A stretch of DNA of 64,000 nucleotides, taken from CAIQPS01 sp963721365 (lineage in GTDB: Bacteria > Actinomycetota > Thermoleophilia > RBG-16-64-13). Below the pieces are notes generated by a model, which was not told the origin of the DNA, ran no database searches, and saw only the letters and a program-made list of their open reading frames with translations. A program made the position numbers and the translations under genes. Shown piece after piece: positions 10,052-17,968 of this stretch. The stretch spans positions 62,001-126,000 of the forward strand of contig CAVRJE010000028.1 in the NCBI GenBank assembly GCA_963721365.1, written 5' to 3'. The number at the start of each line of letters is the position of its first letter. The first letter of the stretch is position 1.

Positions 10052-11098
10052 ATGCGCTACCTCGTAACGGGAGCAACGGGTTTCATCGGCGCCGAGGTGG
10101 TGCGTCAGCTGGCCGAGGCGGGCAATGAGGTGGTGGCGCTCGTGCGCGATCCGTCAGGGGCGAAGGCCACCGCGAGCGGAGACGGCCCGCTATTGCCTCC
10201 CGGGGTGCTCCTCGCCAAGGGCGACATCACCGAGAAGGAGACTCTGCGAGCGCCCATGACAGGCGTCGACGGGGTCTTCCATATCGCTGGTTGGTGCAAG
10301 ATCGGGGCACGAGACAAGACGCCCGCGTTCAGCACCAATGTGGAGGGCACGCGGAACGCGCTTGAAGTGGCCGGGGAGCTTGGCGTAGGCAAGATCGTGT
10401 ACACGAGCACCTTGGCGGTCTTCTCCGATACCCATGGCCGGGTCGTCGATGAGGGCTACTACTTCGCGGGCAAGCACATCAGCGTATACGACGAAAGTAA
10501 GTGGAAAGCCCACTACGAAGTCGCGCTGCCGCTCATGAGGGAAGGTCTTCCGGCCGTTATCGTCCAACCGGGCGCGGTGTACGGCCCCGGCGACAAAGGC
10601 CCGTTGGCCGACGCGTTCGTCTCCTATCTGCGGGGAAAGCTACCCCTGGTCCCGGAGAAAAGCGCCTATTGCTGGGGTCATGTCGCCGATATCGCCCGGG
10701 CTCATCTTCTCGCCATGGAGAAGGGGCGGATCGGAGAGTCGTACATCATTGCCGGTCCGTGCCGCGAGCTGAGCCAGGTGCTGGCGTTGCTTGAGAAGTT
10801 GACCGGCGTCCCCCTGCCTCGTTTGCATACCTCACCGCCGCTCCTCAAGGCAGCCTCCTGGCTGATGGAGCCGGTCGATCGCCTCCACCCGCTGGAGGGC
10901 AACTTCTCGCCCGAGACCCTCCGGGTAGGCGCCGGCGCTACCTACCTGGGTATCAACGCAAAGGCGGTAATGGAGCTGGGGATCTCGATGAGGCGGATCG
11001 AAGAAGGGCTGCGACAGTCGCTGGGGTGGTATCGCTCGTTGGCGGGAGGAGGGGCTCGGGTAACAGCTCGCGGGACGGATTCGGGGCGTGGGAAGTAG
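10052..11098 (+). CDS. NAD-dependent epimerase/dehydratase (intact copy 2)
   Basis: A 348-residue extended SDR protein. The Rossmann glycine motif TGATGFIGAEVVRQL is at residues 7-21, YTSTLAVFS is the typical central strand, and SVYDESKWKAHYEV carries the YxxxK catalytic pair. IVQPGAVYGPGD follows, as in dihydroflavonol reductase/3-beta-hydroxysteroid dehydrogenase-like members. The C-terminal substrate domain is complete. It is co-directional with the CHRD lipoprotein (13-nt gap), as in copy 1, so the pair is conserved through duplication. The substrate cannot be told from sequence. Confidence 0.85.
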   Translation: MRYLVTGATGFIGAEVVRQLAEAGNEVVALVRDPSGAKATASGDGPLLPPGVLLAKGDITEKETLRAPMTGVDGVFHIAGWCKIGARDKTPAFSTNVEGTRNALEVAGELGVGKIVYTSTLAVFSDTHGRVVDEGYYFAGKHISVYDESKWKAHYEVALPLMREGLPAVIVQPGAVYGPGDKGPLADAFVSYLRGKLPLVPEKSAYCWGHVADIARAHLLAMEKGRIGESYIIAGPCRELSQVLALLEKLTGVPLPRLHTSPPLLKAASWLMEPVDRLHPLEGNFSPETLRVGAGATYLGINAKAVMELGISMRRIEEGLRQSLGWYRSLAGGGARVTARGTDSGRGK

Positions 11099-11171
11099 GG
11101 CGCCAGCCGAGGCGGGCGCCAAGCCGGCGCCCGCCGTATCCTCACCAGCCGGGCCAGTTCTCGTCGCCGAA

Positions 11172-11960
11172 TTACGCGGGCTGCGCCATCAGGGGCTGCA
11201 TCAGAGCGAAGGTCGCCCCCTGCGGGTCGGCTAGGACCGAGAACCACAGCATCCCCGGCACCTCGGTCGGCTCCATGAGAGCCTTCCCTCCGAGTTCTGC
11301 CGCTTTCGCAGTCGAGGCCTTCACGTCGGTCACCGTGAAGTACACGAGCCAGTAGGAGGGGACTTCGGCCGGCACCATCTCGGGCATGGGCATGATGCCC
11401 GCCTCGCCCGTGCCGTCCACATTCACCTGCCAATACTGGAACGTCGGCGTGGGGGTCGACTCGATCTTCCAGCCCAGCAGCTTGGTGTAGAAGTCGATGG
11501 CCTTCTGGGGATCACGGGTATCCAGCTCGTTCCAGCCGAGAGTCCCCGCCGGTCCGTATTCGATCGTCTCGTCCGGGCGCAGTGGCTTCCAGAAGGAGAT
11601 GACGGCCCCGGTCGGATCTTTGATTGCGGCTATCCTGCCCGTGTCCGGCACATCGGAGGGCGGCATGACCACCTCGGCGCCGAGTTCGGCAGCCTTGGCC
11701 ACAATCGCGTCGACATCATCGGCGTGGATATACGTGTTCCACCCGCTCTGCCGCCCCATCTTCACCTGCTCGGGCGGTAGGGCGGCGATACCTGCCACAT
11801 TGTGGCCATCGGACATGACCATGCGATAGGTCATTCCCTGGCCTAACGGCATGTCCGTGTGAGTCCACCCCAGTAGACCCTCGTAGAATCTGGTCTGGCC
11901 CTCCACGTCGCTCGCCGAGAGGTCCACCCAGTTGAATTCGCCTGTCTTGGTCCGTTCCAC
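11172..11960 (-). CDS. VOC (glyoxalase/bleomycin-resistance) family protein, two modules
   Basis: Two vicinal-oxygen-chelate modules in tandem: FNWVDLSASDVEGQTRFYEG ... GAVISFWKP and LGWNELDTRDPQKAIDFYTK ... GATFALMQP. Family members are metal-dependent lyases, dioxygenases or binding proteins; bacterial proteins of this two-module type are often annotated as hydroxylases or glyoxalase-like. I choose GTG 11960 (VERTKTGEFNW) because GGAGG lies just upstream and the domain begins directly; an ATG at 12002 would add 14 poorly conserved residues. No partner genes suggest a substrate. Confidence 0.8.
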   Translation of the reverse strand: MERTKTGEFNWVDLSASDVEGQTRFYEGLLGWTHTDMPLGQGMTYRMVMSDGHNVAGIAALPPEQVKMGRQSGWNTYIHADDVDAIVAKAAELGAEVVMPPSDVPDTGRIAAIKDPTGAVISFWKPLRPDETIEYGPAGTLGWNELDTRDPQKAIDFYTKLLGWKIESTPTPTFQYWQVNVDGTGEAGIMPMPEMVPAEVPSYWLVYFTVTDVKASTAKAAELGGKALMEPTEVPGMLWFSVLADPQGATFALMQPLMAQPA

Positions 11961-12128
11961 AGCAAGGCCTCCAAAACCGTCGTCCGATTCAAACGCGAGC
12001 ACGTTCTACCCCTAGGGCCAGGGATCCTAACGGGGCCGCGCTCGCGCACCGCACCCTCGTCTCCCGTTGTAGAATCGCTTGGGAGCCGGCCGGCTTCCGA
12101 GCAAGCGACATGACTGGGAACCTGGAGC

Positions 12129-13381
12129 GTGGGCGACAATAACGGCGTGAGCAGCGCGGGCGGCGGGAGGGGCAAGGCGGGCCCCAGTCAGGCAGAGCCT
12201 GTGGACCAGGAGCTTCGTCGTCGTCTCGCTGGTGAACTTCCTGAACTCCGTTGTCTTCCTCCTGCTCATGATCGTCATGTCGAAGGTCGCCACCGACCGC
12301 TTCGGCGCCTCTCCCGCCGTGGCCGGTCTGTCGGCGAGCATCTTCGTCATCGGCGCGTTCGTCACCCGTCCGTTCCTTGGAAAACGGATCCACCACATCG
12401 GCCAGACCAAGATCCTCTACATCGGATCGTTTCTCAGCGTGGCCCTGACCCTGGTCTACTTCGCGGCGAACAGCAACGGCACTGCTTCTCCTCGTCCGTT
12501 TTCTCCACGGCGCCGCTCACGGCACGACCGCTCTGGCCATAGGAACGATCGTCGCCGGCGTGGTGCCCCGCGAGCGGTATGGTGAGGGCATCGGCTACTT
12601 CACGCTGGGCCAGACACTGTCCACCGCCATCGGCCCGTTCGTCGGTCTGCTGTTGCTCCGCCACGGCGGCTTCGACTCCATCATCATCACCTGCGCCGTC
12701 CTCGCGGCGCTCTCTCTGGTGCTCCTCCCTCTCCTGCGCGTGAAAGACCTGAAGTTGACCGCCGAGCAAGTGACCGAGACCAAGGGATTCAAGCTCAGCA
12801 ACTACATCGAGCCCAGGGCGGTGCCCATCGGCCTGGCGCTCATGCTGAGCTTACCTCTGTTACTCGAGCGTCTCCTCGTTCCTGGCGCTGTACTCCGAGA
12901 AGATACGGTTGACGACCGCGGCCGGGGTGTTCTTCATCGTCTACGCGGTGGTGGTCTTCTTCACCAGACCGCATCGTTGGACGGCGGTTCGACGCCAAGG
13001 GCGAGAACTCGGTCATGTACGCGGCCATCGTCGTCTTCGCGCTCGGTCTGGCCATCTTGGCCTTGGCGAACCACGGGTCGGTGCTCCTGCTGTCGGCGGC
13101 CGTCATGGGCCTGGGCTTCGGGACCATACAGGCCTGCGGCCGCGCACTCATGGTCAAAGTCACTCCTCTGCACCGGATGGGGCAGGCCACCTCCACCTTC
13201 TACATCTTCGGAGATACGGGATTGGGCCTCGGTCCGCTGTTGTGCGGCCTCCTCATCCCCCTGACCGGCTACCGGGGCATGTACGGGGTCATGGCCGCCA
13301 TCGCGGTGGCGTCGCGTGGTGCTATACCACGCGCTGCATGGGAGGCACGCGGCCAAGTACGCGGCCGAGCGTGTAGCTTAG
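12129..13381 (+). pseudogene. MFS transporter, frameshifted
   Basis: About 415 codons of a major facilitator protein spread over three frames. Recognisable pieces: LVNFLNSVVFLLLMIVMSKVA and FIVGAF-type helix 2 (12230-12480), GEGIGYFTLGQTLSTAIGPFVG (12583-12840), TTAAGVFFIVYAVVVFF (12915-12965), and GLGFGTIQACGRALMVKVTP (13110-13310), ending KYAAERVA at the TAG of 13379-13381. At least five frame changes. The start is unclear: a GTG at 12129 follows GGAGC but is in another frame from the first helix. By motif it is a drug/metabolite exporter-type MFS protein. Confidence 0.65.
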
Positions 13382-13389
13382 CGATCATT

Positions 13390-13432
13390 CCGGGGCGAAT
13401 CTCCTCGGCTGCCTCGAGGCGATCCGCCCCGG
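13390..13432. terminator. Hairpin between convergent genes
   Basis: CCGGGGCG (13390-13397) and CGCCCCGG (13425-13432) are perfect inverted arms in the 55-bp gap between the convergent MFS and DUF1906 genes. There is no clear U-tract, so it is a candidate bidirectional terminator or mRNA end-stabilising structure. Confidence 0.4.
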
Positions 13433-13436
13433 GGAC

Positions 13437-15833
13437 TCACGGCCTGGCCGCTATCGCCCCCCAGATCTCCACCGCATCCAGCGTGACGTACTTGGTGCTC
13501 GAGTTCGCGTCGATTCGCACGATCTCGACCGAGTGCTCGCCCTCGGCGATGATGCCGGTGGACCAGACCTTCACGTCATACGCGGCCACGCTGGAGTTGA
13601 GGTCGATGGTCGCCACCTTCTCTCCGTCCAGGTAGACGTCGGCTATCCCGGTGGTGGAACCTTTCATGGCGATCCAGTCCAGGCGGGTGCCGGTGAAGTA
13701 GATGGCGGCAGAGGCTCCGCTCGCGTTGGCGCGGCCGTAGCTTCCCCCGGAGGCGAAGCTCTTGTAGAAGGTCGCCCAGGATCCCTCGTAGACGATGTGC
13801 GGATCGGTCTGCTCGTAGCGGGCGAGGATCGTGTAGTCATCGGCGGTCCCGGACGGATCGGACGAACCCCAGGCGGTCGTCACCACCACGTCCACCGTGC
13901 CCGGGGTGATGGCCGGGGGGACGGCGACGATCCGGGTGGACGATTCCACGTGGTAGCCGGCGGCCGGGGTGCCGCCGAAGGTCACGGCGGTAACGTCGGT
14001 GAAACCCGTCCCGATGATGGTGACGGAAGCGCCTCCCGACGGGGGGTCGATGCCGGTAACGGTCGGGGGTGCGTGGCCGAGGGATCCCACCACGTCCACC
14101 GCGTCCAGAGTCACGTACCTGGTAGCGGCGCTGCTCGAGCTGCGGACGATCTGCACCGTGTGATCCCCGTGGGCCAGAGTGCCGGTGGACCAGACCTTCA
14201 CCCGGTAGGACGCAGTCGAAGCCGCCAGGTCGATGGTGGTCTTCTTGACCCCGTCCAGATACACATCGGCTTTGCCACCGGTGGTGCCTTTCATGGCGAT
14301 CCAGTCCAGGCGGGTGCCGGTGAAGTAAATGGTGGCCGAGGCCCCGCCGGTCTTGGAGCGGCCGTAGCTTCCGCCGTATGCGGCGCCCTTGATGTATGTC
14401 TCCCAGGTTCCCTCGTAGACGATGTGCGGATCGGTCTGCTCGTAGCGGGTGGCGAGAGAGGCGTCGCTGTAGGTGTAGTCGTCTTTGCTCGTGTTGTTGT
14501 TCGTCCAGCCGTGAGCGGTGACCGAGACGTCCACCGTTCCCTGCGCGTGCGGGGGCGTGGGCGCGGTGATCTGGGTAGGTGAGTGGACCGTGAAGGTGGC
14601 AGCCGGAACGCCGCCGAGGGTCACGGTCGAGACGTCGGTGAAACCGGTCCCGCTGATGGTGACGGAGGTGCCTCCCGACGTGGAGCCGGAGGATGGCGTA
14701 AGGGAGGTGACCGTAGGAGGAAGGAGGGCGGAGATGGACCCGACGACGTCCACCGCGTCCAGAGTCACGTACCTGGTGGCGGCGCTGCTCGAGCTGCGGA
14801 CGATCTGCACCGTGTGATTCCCGTAGGCCAGGGTGCCGGTGGACCAGACCTTCACCCGGTAGGAAGCAGTCGAGGCCGCCAGGTCGATGGTGGCCTTCTT
14901 GACCCCATCCAGATACGCGTCGGCTCTACCACCGGTGGTGCCTTTCATGGCGATCCAATCCAGGCGGGTGCCGGTGAAGTAGATGGTGGCCGAGGCCCCG
15001 CCGGTCTTGGAGCGGCCGTAGCTACCTCCGAAGGCGGCGGTCTTGACGTAGGTCTCCCAGGTGCCGGTACGGAAGATGCGGGGGTCGGACTGCTCCCGGC
15101 GGCGGCACTGACCGAAATCGGCGGCCGTCACCGTGAGCCTGTCGACATACACGCCGCCGATCATGTGTTGGGTCGTGTCCTGATGCATCTGGGCCTCCGG
15201 ATGCCAGCCCCGGGCATCGGACCACGCGTTCGTCTGGCAGAAGTAGGTCGCCAGCCCGTGCTCATAGACCCAGTCGACGGCCGTGTAGTTGCCATACACG
15301 CCGACCTGAGATATGGGCACTACCGAATTGATGCCCTGGAAGTAGGCATCGATGCGGCTGCCCTCCCCGAGATTCATGTCCACCGTGTAGTAGACGGGAG
15401 TGGTGGACGGAAGATCAAGGCTGGCAAGAGCGCTCAGCGTTTCTTGAGCGTCCGCCACCCCGGCCTCGAAACCATCGAGACATCGCAGGGCGTTGCTGTT
15501 CTCGAACCAGAAGAAGTAATCGACGCCCGCCGCCGTGGCGGCGTCGAGTTCGGGCGTGGTGACTCGACGCCACATGGCCCCCTCCACCGGCAGATACCGC
15601 CCGATGAAGTCGCGGCCCGCGGCCTTGAGCTCGGCGAAGTAGACCGGCCAGTCGACGTTGTTGATCGTGGAGTAGTCCACGCCGTAACGGGTGACTGCCC
15701 CAGCCGGTTCGGCGGCGACGGCGAGTGACCCGGATGGAACAAAGCCGGCGATGAACACAATGAGGCCGAAAGCCAGAAGAAGGATCTGCCGGCGGCGAGC
15801 GGACCGGCCATGAACGCAAGTCTGCGTCTTCAT
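13437..15833 (-). CDS. Secreted DUF1906 glycosidase-like protein with TIG and repeated beta-rich domains
   Basis: A 798-residue exported protein. I start at ATG 15833 (MKTQTCVHG), with GGAAGGAA upstream, rather than 63 nt earlier. The signal peptide has hydrophobic LLLAFGLIVFIAGFV and ends near VAAEPAG. A DUF1906 domain (Rv2525c-like glycoside-hydrolase fold, about 45-245) begins RYGVDYSTINNVDW and includes FIGRYLP, YFFWFENSN and YYTVDMN. Three repeated domains follow (YEQTDPHIVYEGTWETY ... LDWIAMKG ... VYLDG ... HTVQIVRSSSSAATRYVTLDAVDVVG), alternating with two IPT/TIG domains (PTVTSLTPSSGSTSGGTSVTI). Repeats 1 and 2 are nearly identical in DNA. It probably acts on or binds the cell wall or surface glycans. 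Unlike its relatives at 2445 and 7710 it is intact. Confidence 0.8.
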   Translation of the reverse strand: MKTQTCVHGRSARRRQILLLAFGLIVFIAGFVPSGSLAVAAEPAGAVTRYGVDYSTINNVDWPVYFAELKAAGRDFIGRYLPVEGAMWRRVTTPELDAATAAGVDYFFWFENSNALRCLDGFEAGVADAQETLSALASLDLPSTTPVYYTVDMNLGEGSRIDAYFQGINSVVPISQVGVYGNYTAVDWVYEHGLATYFCQTNAWSDARGWHPEAQMHQDTTQHMIGGVYVDRLTVTAADFGQCRRREQSDPRIFRTGTWETYVKTAAFGGSYGRSKTGGASATIYFTGTRLDWIAMKGTTGGRADAYLDGVKKATIDLAASTASYRVKVWSTGTLAYGNHTVQIVRSSSSAATRYVTLDAVDVVGSISALLPPTVTSLTPSSGSTSGGTSVTISGTGFTDVSTVTLGGVPAATFTVHSPTQITAPTPPHAQGTVDVSVTAHGWTNNNTSKDDYTYSDASLATRYEQTDPHIVYEGTWETYIKGAAYGGSYGRSKTGGASATIYFTGTRLDWIAMKGTTGGKADVYLDGVKKTTIDLAASTASYRVKVWSTGTLAHGDHTVQIVRSSSSAATRYVTLDAVDVVGSLGHAPPTVTGIDPPSGGASVTIIGTGFTDVTAVTFGGTPAAGYHVESSTRIVAVPPAITPGTVDVVVTTAWGSSDPSGTADDYTILARYEQTDPHIVYEGSWATFYKSFASGGSYGRANASGASAAIYFTGTRLDWIAMKGSTTGIADVYLDGEKVATIDLNSSVAAYDVKVWSTGIIAEGEHSVEIVRIDANSSTKYVTLDAVEIWGAIAARP
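14092..14410 (-). repeat. Intragenic repeat, copy A
   Basis: This stretch of the DUF1906 gene matches 14746-15064 at a constant offset of 654 bases with only scattered substitutions and no gaps seen by eye. It encodes the second repeated beta-rich domain. The high DNA identity points to a recent internal duplication or gene conversion. Confidence 0.75.
14746..15064 (-). repeat. Intragenic repeat, copy B
   Basis: Partner of 14092-14410, encoding the first repeated domain after the glycosidase-like domain. The third domain (13476-13800) is clearly related but more diverged, so copies A and B are the recent pair. Confidence 0.75.
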
Positions 15834-15876
15834 GTCATTCCTTCCTTCCACGGTGCAGTCCGTGCTGGTCTTTCGC

Positions 15877-16311
15877 TTAGTCCTGCAGCAGCCCAAACAT
15901 CTTCCAGATGCCGCGGTGGAAGCGATGGACCGACTGCACCGGCTGCGCGTACATCAGCACGCACGCCCCATGGATGACCGGGACGCCCTTCTCTTCGCAC
16001 AGGGCGAGGGCTTCTTTGGAGTCGCATCCGGCCTGGAGCCACAAGCGCGGGATGCCGGCGTTGATGGCTTCCCGGACGGCGGCCGCGCACTCGCTTTTGG
16101 GGACGGAGATTATGGCTCCCTCGACTGCGTCCTTCACGCTGGCGATGCTGGGGTCGGACTCCCCGGTGTTGAGATAGACGATGGGGATCTGGTAGCCCTT
16201 CGTGACCAGTTCCTTCTTCATGTCGCCCATCACCTGGGTCTGCGCGGAGAGACGGACCAGCGCGAGCTTCTTGTGGCTCAGGAAGTCGGCGGTTGTCATG
16301 GTGGCGGCCAT
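15877..16311 (-). CDS. CoA-binding-domain (Rossmann) protein
   Basis: A 144-residue protein with the CoA_binding_2 pattern: a first strand (KLALVRLSAQ), IPIVYLNTGESDPSIASVKDAV, AIISVPKSECAAAVREAINAGIPRLWLQAGCDSKEALALCEEKGVPVIHGACVLMY. The family is small, soluble and of unknown function, related to the nucleotide-binding part of succinyl-CoA synthetase. Its C-terminus (IWKMFGLLQD) is typical. It is probably the last gene of the transporter/URO-D operon, 185 bases after the URO-D gene, but a hairpin in that gap may uncouple it. Confidence 0.75.
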   Translation of the reverse strand: MAATMTTADFLSHKKLALVRLSAQTQVMGDMKKELVTKGYQIPIVYLNTGESDPSIASVKDAVEGAIISVPKSECAAAVREAINAGIPRLWLQAGCDSKEALALCEEKGVPVIHGACVLMYAQPVQSVHRFHRGIWKMFGLLQD

Positions 16312-16385
16312 TGAAGGACACTCCTTTGTGATCGGCGTTCTTTGAGAGCATCTTGCCTCAGTATAAGGGAGTGCCGATGGCGGTC

Positions 16386-16407
16386 AAAACGCCATTTGAG
16401 GTGTTTT
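16386..16407 (-). terminator. Hairpin after the URO-D gene
   Basis: On the minus strand AAAACACC-TCAAAT-GGCGTTTT forms an 8-bp stem (one G-U pair) ending in TTTT, 90 bases past the URO-D stop and 75 before the CoA-binding gene. It may be a weak intrinsic terminator or attenuator. Confidence 0.35.
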
Positions 16408-16496
16408 CAGACCGGCCAGCCGGCCAGCTCCGCTGTTTCAACGAACGCGGCCCAGCCGCAACGCGCGGCTGCGCGGCGCGGCGCCGGCCTGGCTGC

Positions 16497-17840
16497 CTAC
16501 GAGTTCACCCCATACTCCAACACCGCTTCGGTCAGGGCGTAGACGTTCTCCGGCTTCGCCTCATCCGGGATCCCGATGGAGCAGTCGATGATCAGCCCGC
16601 CGTTATCGCCGAAGATGTCTATCAACTCGCGAACGTCGTCCTTGACCTGCCGGGGTGTGCCGGCGCACAGGAGTGAAGAGGGCACGTTGCCCCAGAAGCA
16701 CATGGTGTCGCCGATGAGCGCCTTCGCCTTCCGGCGGTCGACGCGGTCGAAGCGGCCGAGGATCTTGCCGGGCGGCAGCTCCGCCAGGTACTTCAGCCGC
16801 GGCGTGTAGTCGCCTTCGAAGAACGGCATGGGAGTCAAGCCCGCGTCGACGAGACTCAGAAGCAGCGCCTTCAGACCGGGCCAGTAGAACTTGGCGAACT
16901 GCTCCTCGGACATGAACCCCGCCGAACCGCGGTGCAGGGGCAGGAACACCCCGTCGGTGCAGGTCATGCGGGCCCAGCCTATCGTCGGTTCGATGCTCAG
17001 CGGGGTGAACATCTCGATGGCCTCCAGCAGCTTGTCGGGCACCTGGTACATGTCGAGCATGCTTCCGCGGAGACCGCGCAGAAGGTTGGCGACGCAGTCG
17101 AAGGCCGACGAGCTCATCGCCTCGAACAAGAACGGGTAACCGAGCTCCAGCATCTCGTTTACGTAGCCGGTGACAGCCGCCTGCTCGGCGGCCGATTCCT
17201 TGGCGAGGGCCAGCATCTTCTCGAGCGTGTCGACGAGCTTGGGGTCCGAGAGCCAGCCGCTGAGCAGCGCCGGCAAAGCCCGCGATTCGGCGCTCCGCAG
17301 CAGGGGGGGTAGATTGCAGGCGATGGCGCTGAGCGGCGCCAGGTTGGTGGCCACCCGCGGCCACATCTTCTTGACCGCGAAGCCATCGGGATCGGCGAGC
17401 ATCTCTTCGTACTCGTCCTGGCGCATGTACTCGCCCTCGACGTACTGGAAGGGCGCGTTGTCGGCAAGGGCGCCCCCGGGCCACTGGAGCTGAGTGCCGC
17501 CGATAAGCTCGAGCAGCCGGGCGTTCGGCAGATGCCAGGCGGGAAACGCAGCGTCCCAGTCGTGCTCGACGATGGTGTCGCGAAGCAATTTGACGTGCAG
17601 GGGGCGGTTGTAGTGCACCTCCCGGTTGGAGATCCCCCGGCTGAGGTTGGGGTAGTACATCCACATCGGCGCTATCGGAACGCGGTCGGGCTTGCGTAGA
17701 GCGATGGCATCTTGGATGCGCGTGTGCCGGGCGATGAGCGCGGGCGACGCTTGCATCCCCGGGGGAAGCCTCAGGCCGCTGATCTCGGAGACAGCCCCCG
17801 GTTGTCGGTGATCGGTCGCTTCGCGCTCGGATTCCATCAC
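16497..17840 (-). CDS. URO-D (uroporphyrinogen decarboxylase) family protein, likely methyltransferase-like
   Basis: A 447-residue URO-D superfamily protein. Recognisable segments are RIQDAIALRKPDRVPIAPMWM near residue 45, then GSAGFMSEEQFAKFYWPGLKALL, MPFFEGDYTPRLKYLAELPPGKI and MCFWGNVPSSLLCAGTPRQVKDDVRELIDIFG. In heme synthesis URO-D is shorter and begins differently; this long form resembles the MtaA/CmuA-like group that moves methyl groups to or from corrinoids. No corrinoid protein is encoded nearby. It follows livK after 128 bases containing a strong hairpin, so it probably belongs to the same operon. Substrate unknown. Confidence 0.75.
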   Translation of the reverse strand: MMESEREATDHRQPGAVSEISGLRLPPGMQASPALIARHTRIQDAIALRKPDRVPIAPMWMYYPNLSRGISNREVHYNRPLHVKLLRDTIVEHDWDAAFPAWHLPNARLLELIGGTQLQWPGGALADNAPFQYVEGEYMRQDEYEEMLADPDGFAVKKMWPRVATNLAPLSAIACNLPPLLRSAESRALPALLSGWLSDPKLVDTLEKMLALAKESAAEQAAVTGYVNEMLELGYPFLFEAMSSSAFDCVANLLRGLRGSMLDMYQVPDKLLEAIEMFTPLSIEPTIGWARMTCTDGVFLPLHRGSAGFMSEEQFAKFYWPGLKALLLSLVDAGLTPMPFFEGDYTPRLKYLAELPPGKILGRFDRVDRRKAKALIGDTMCFWGNVPSSLLCAGTPRQVKDDVRELIDIFGDNGGLIIDCSIGIPDEAKPENVYALTEAVLEYGVNS

Positions 17841-17902
17841 TTACCTGTCTTTGGGCTCGTGACCCAAACGAGATGTTTAGTAGCTTCCGGCATACGCGGT
17901 AG

Positions 17903-17944
17903 TGACGCCGCCGATGTCCGCCCGGACAGACACCGGCGGCGTCA
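17903..17944 (-). promoter_or_regulatory. Strong nested hairpin between livK and the URO-D gene
   Basis: TGACGCCGCCG (17903-17913) pairs perfectly with CGGCGGCGTCA (17934-17944), and inside it TGTCCG pairs with CGGACA around a two-base loop. No U-tract follows on the minus strand. In binding-protein operons such a structure after the binding-protein gene often protects its mRNA or limits read-through; that role is inferred. Confidence 0.5.
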
Positions 17945-17968
17945 AACGTCTAGAACCCTTGCTGGGCT

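Noticed and set aside
14583..15728. 381-codon and 349-codon plus-strand frames (13533 and 14583)
   Set aside because: Both are antisense to the DUF1906 gene, repeating because the coding repeat repeats; composition is high-GC shadow.
13437..15896. ATG 15896 as start of the DUF1906 gene
   Set aside because: The extension is Cys/Lys-rich and precedes a normal signal peptide start at 15833 with a good ribosome binding site.
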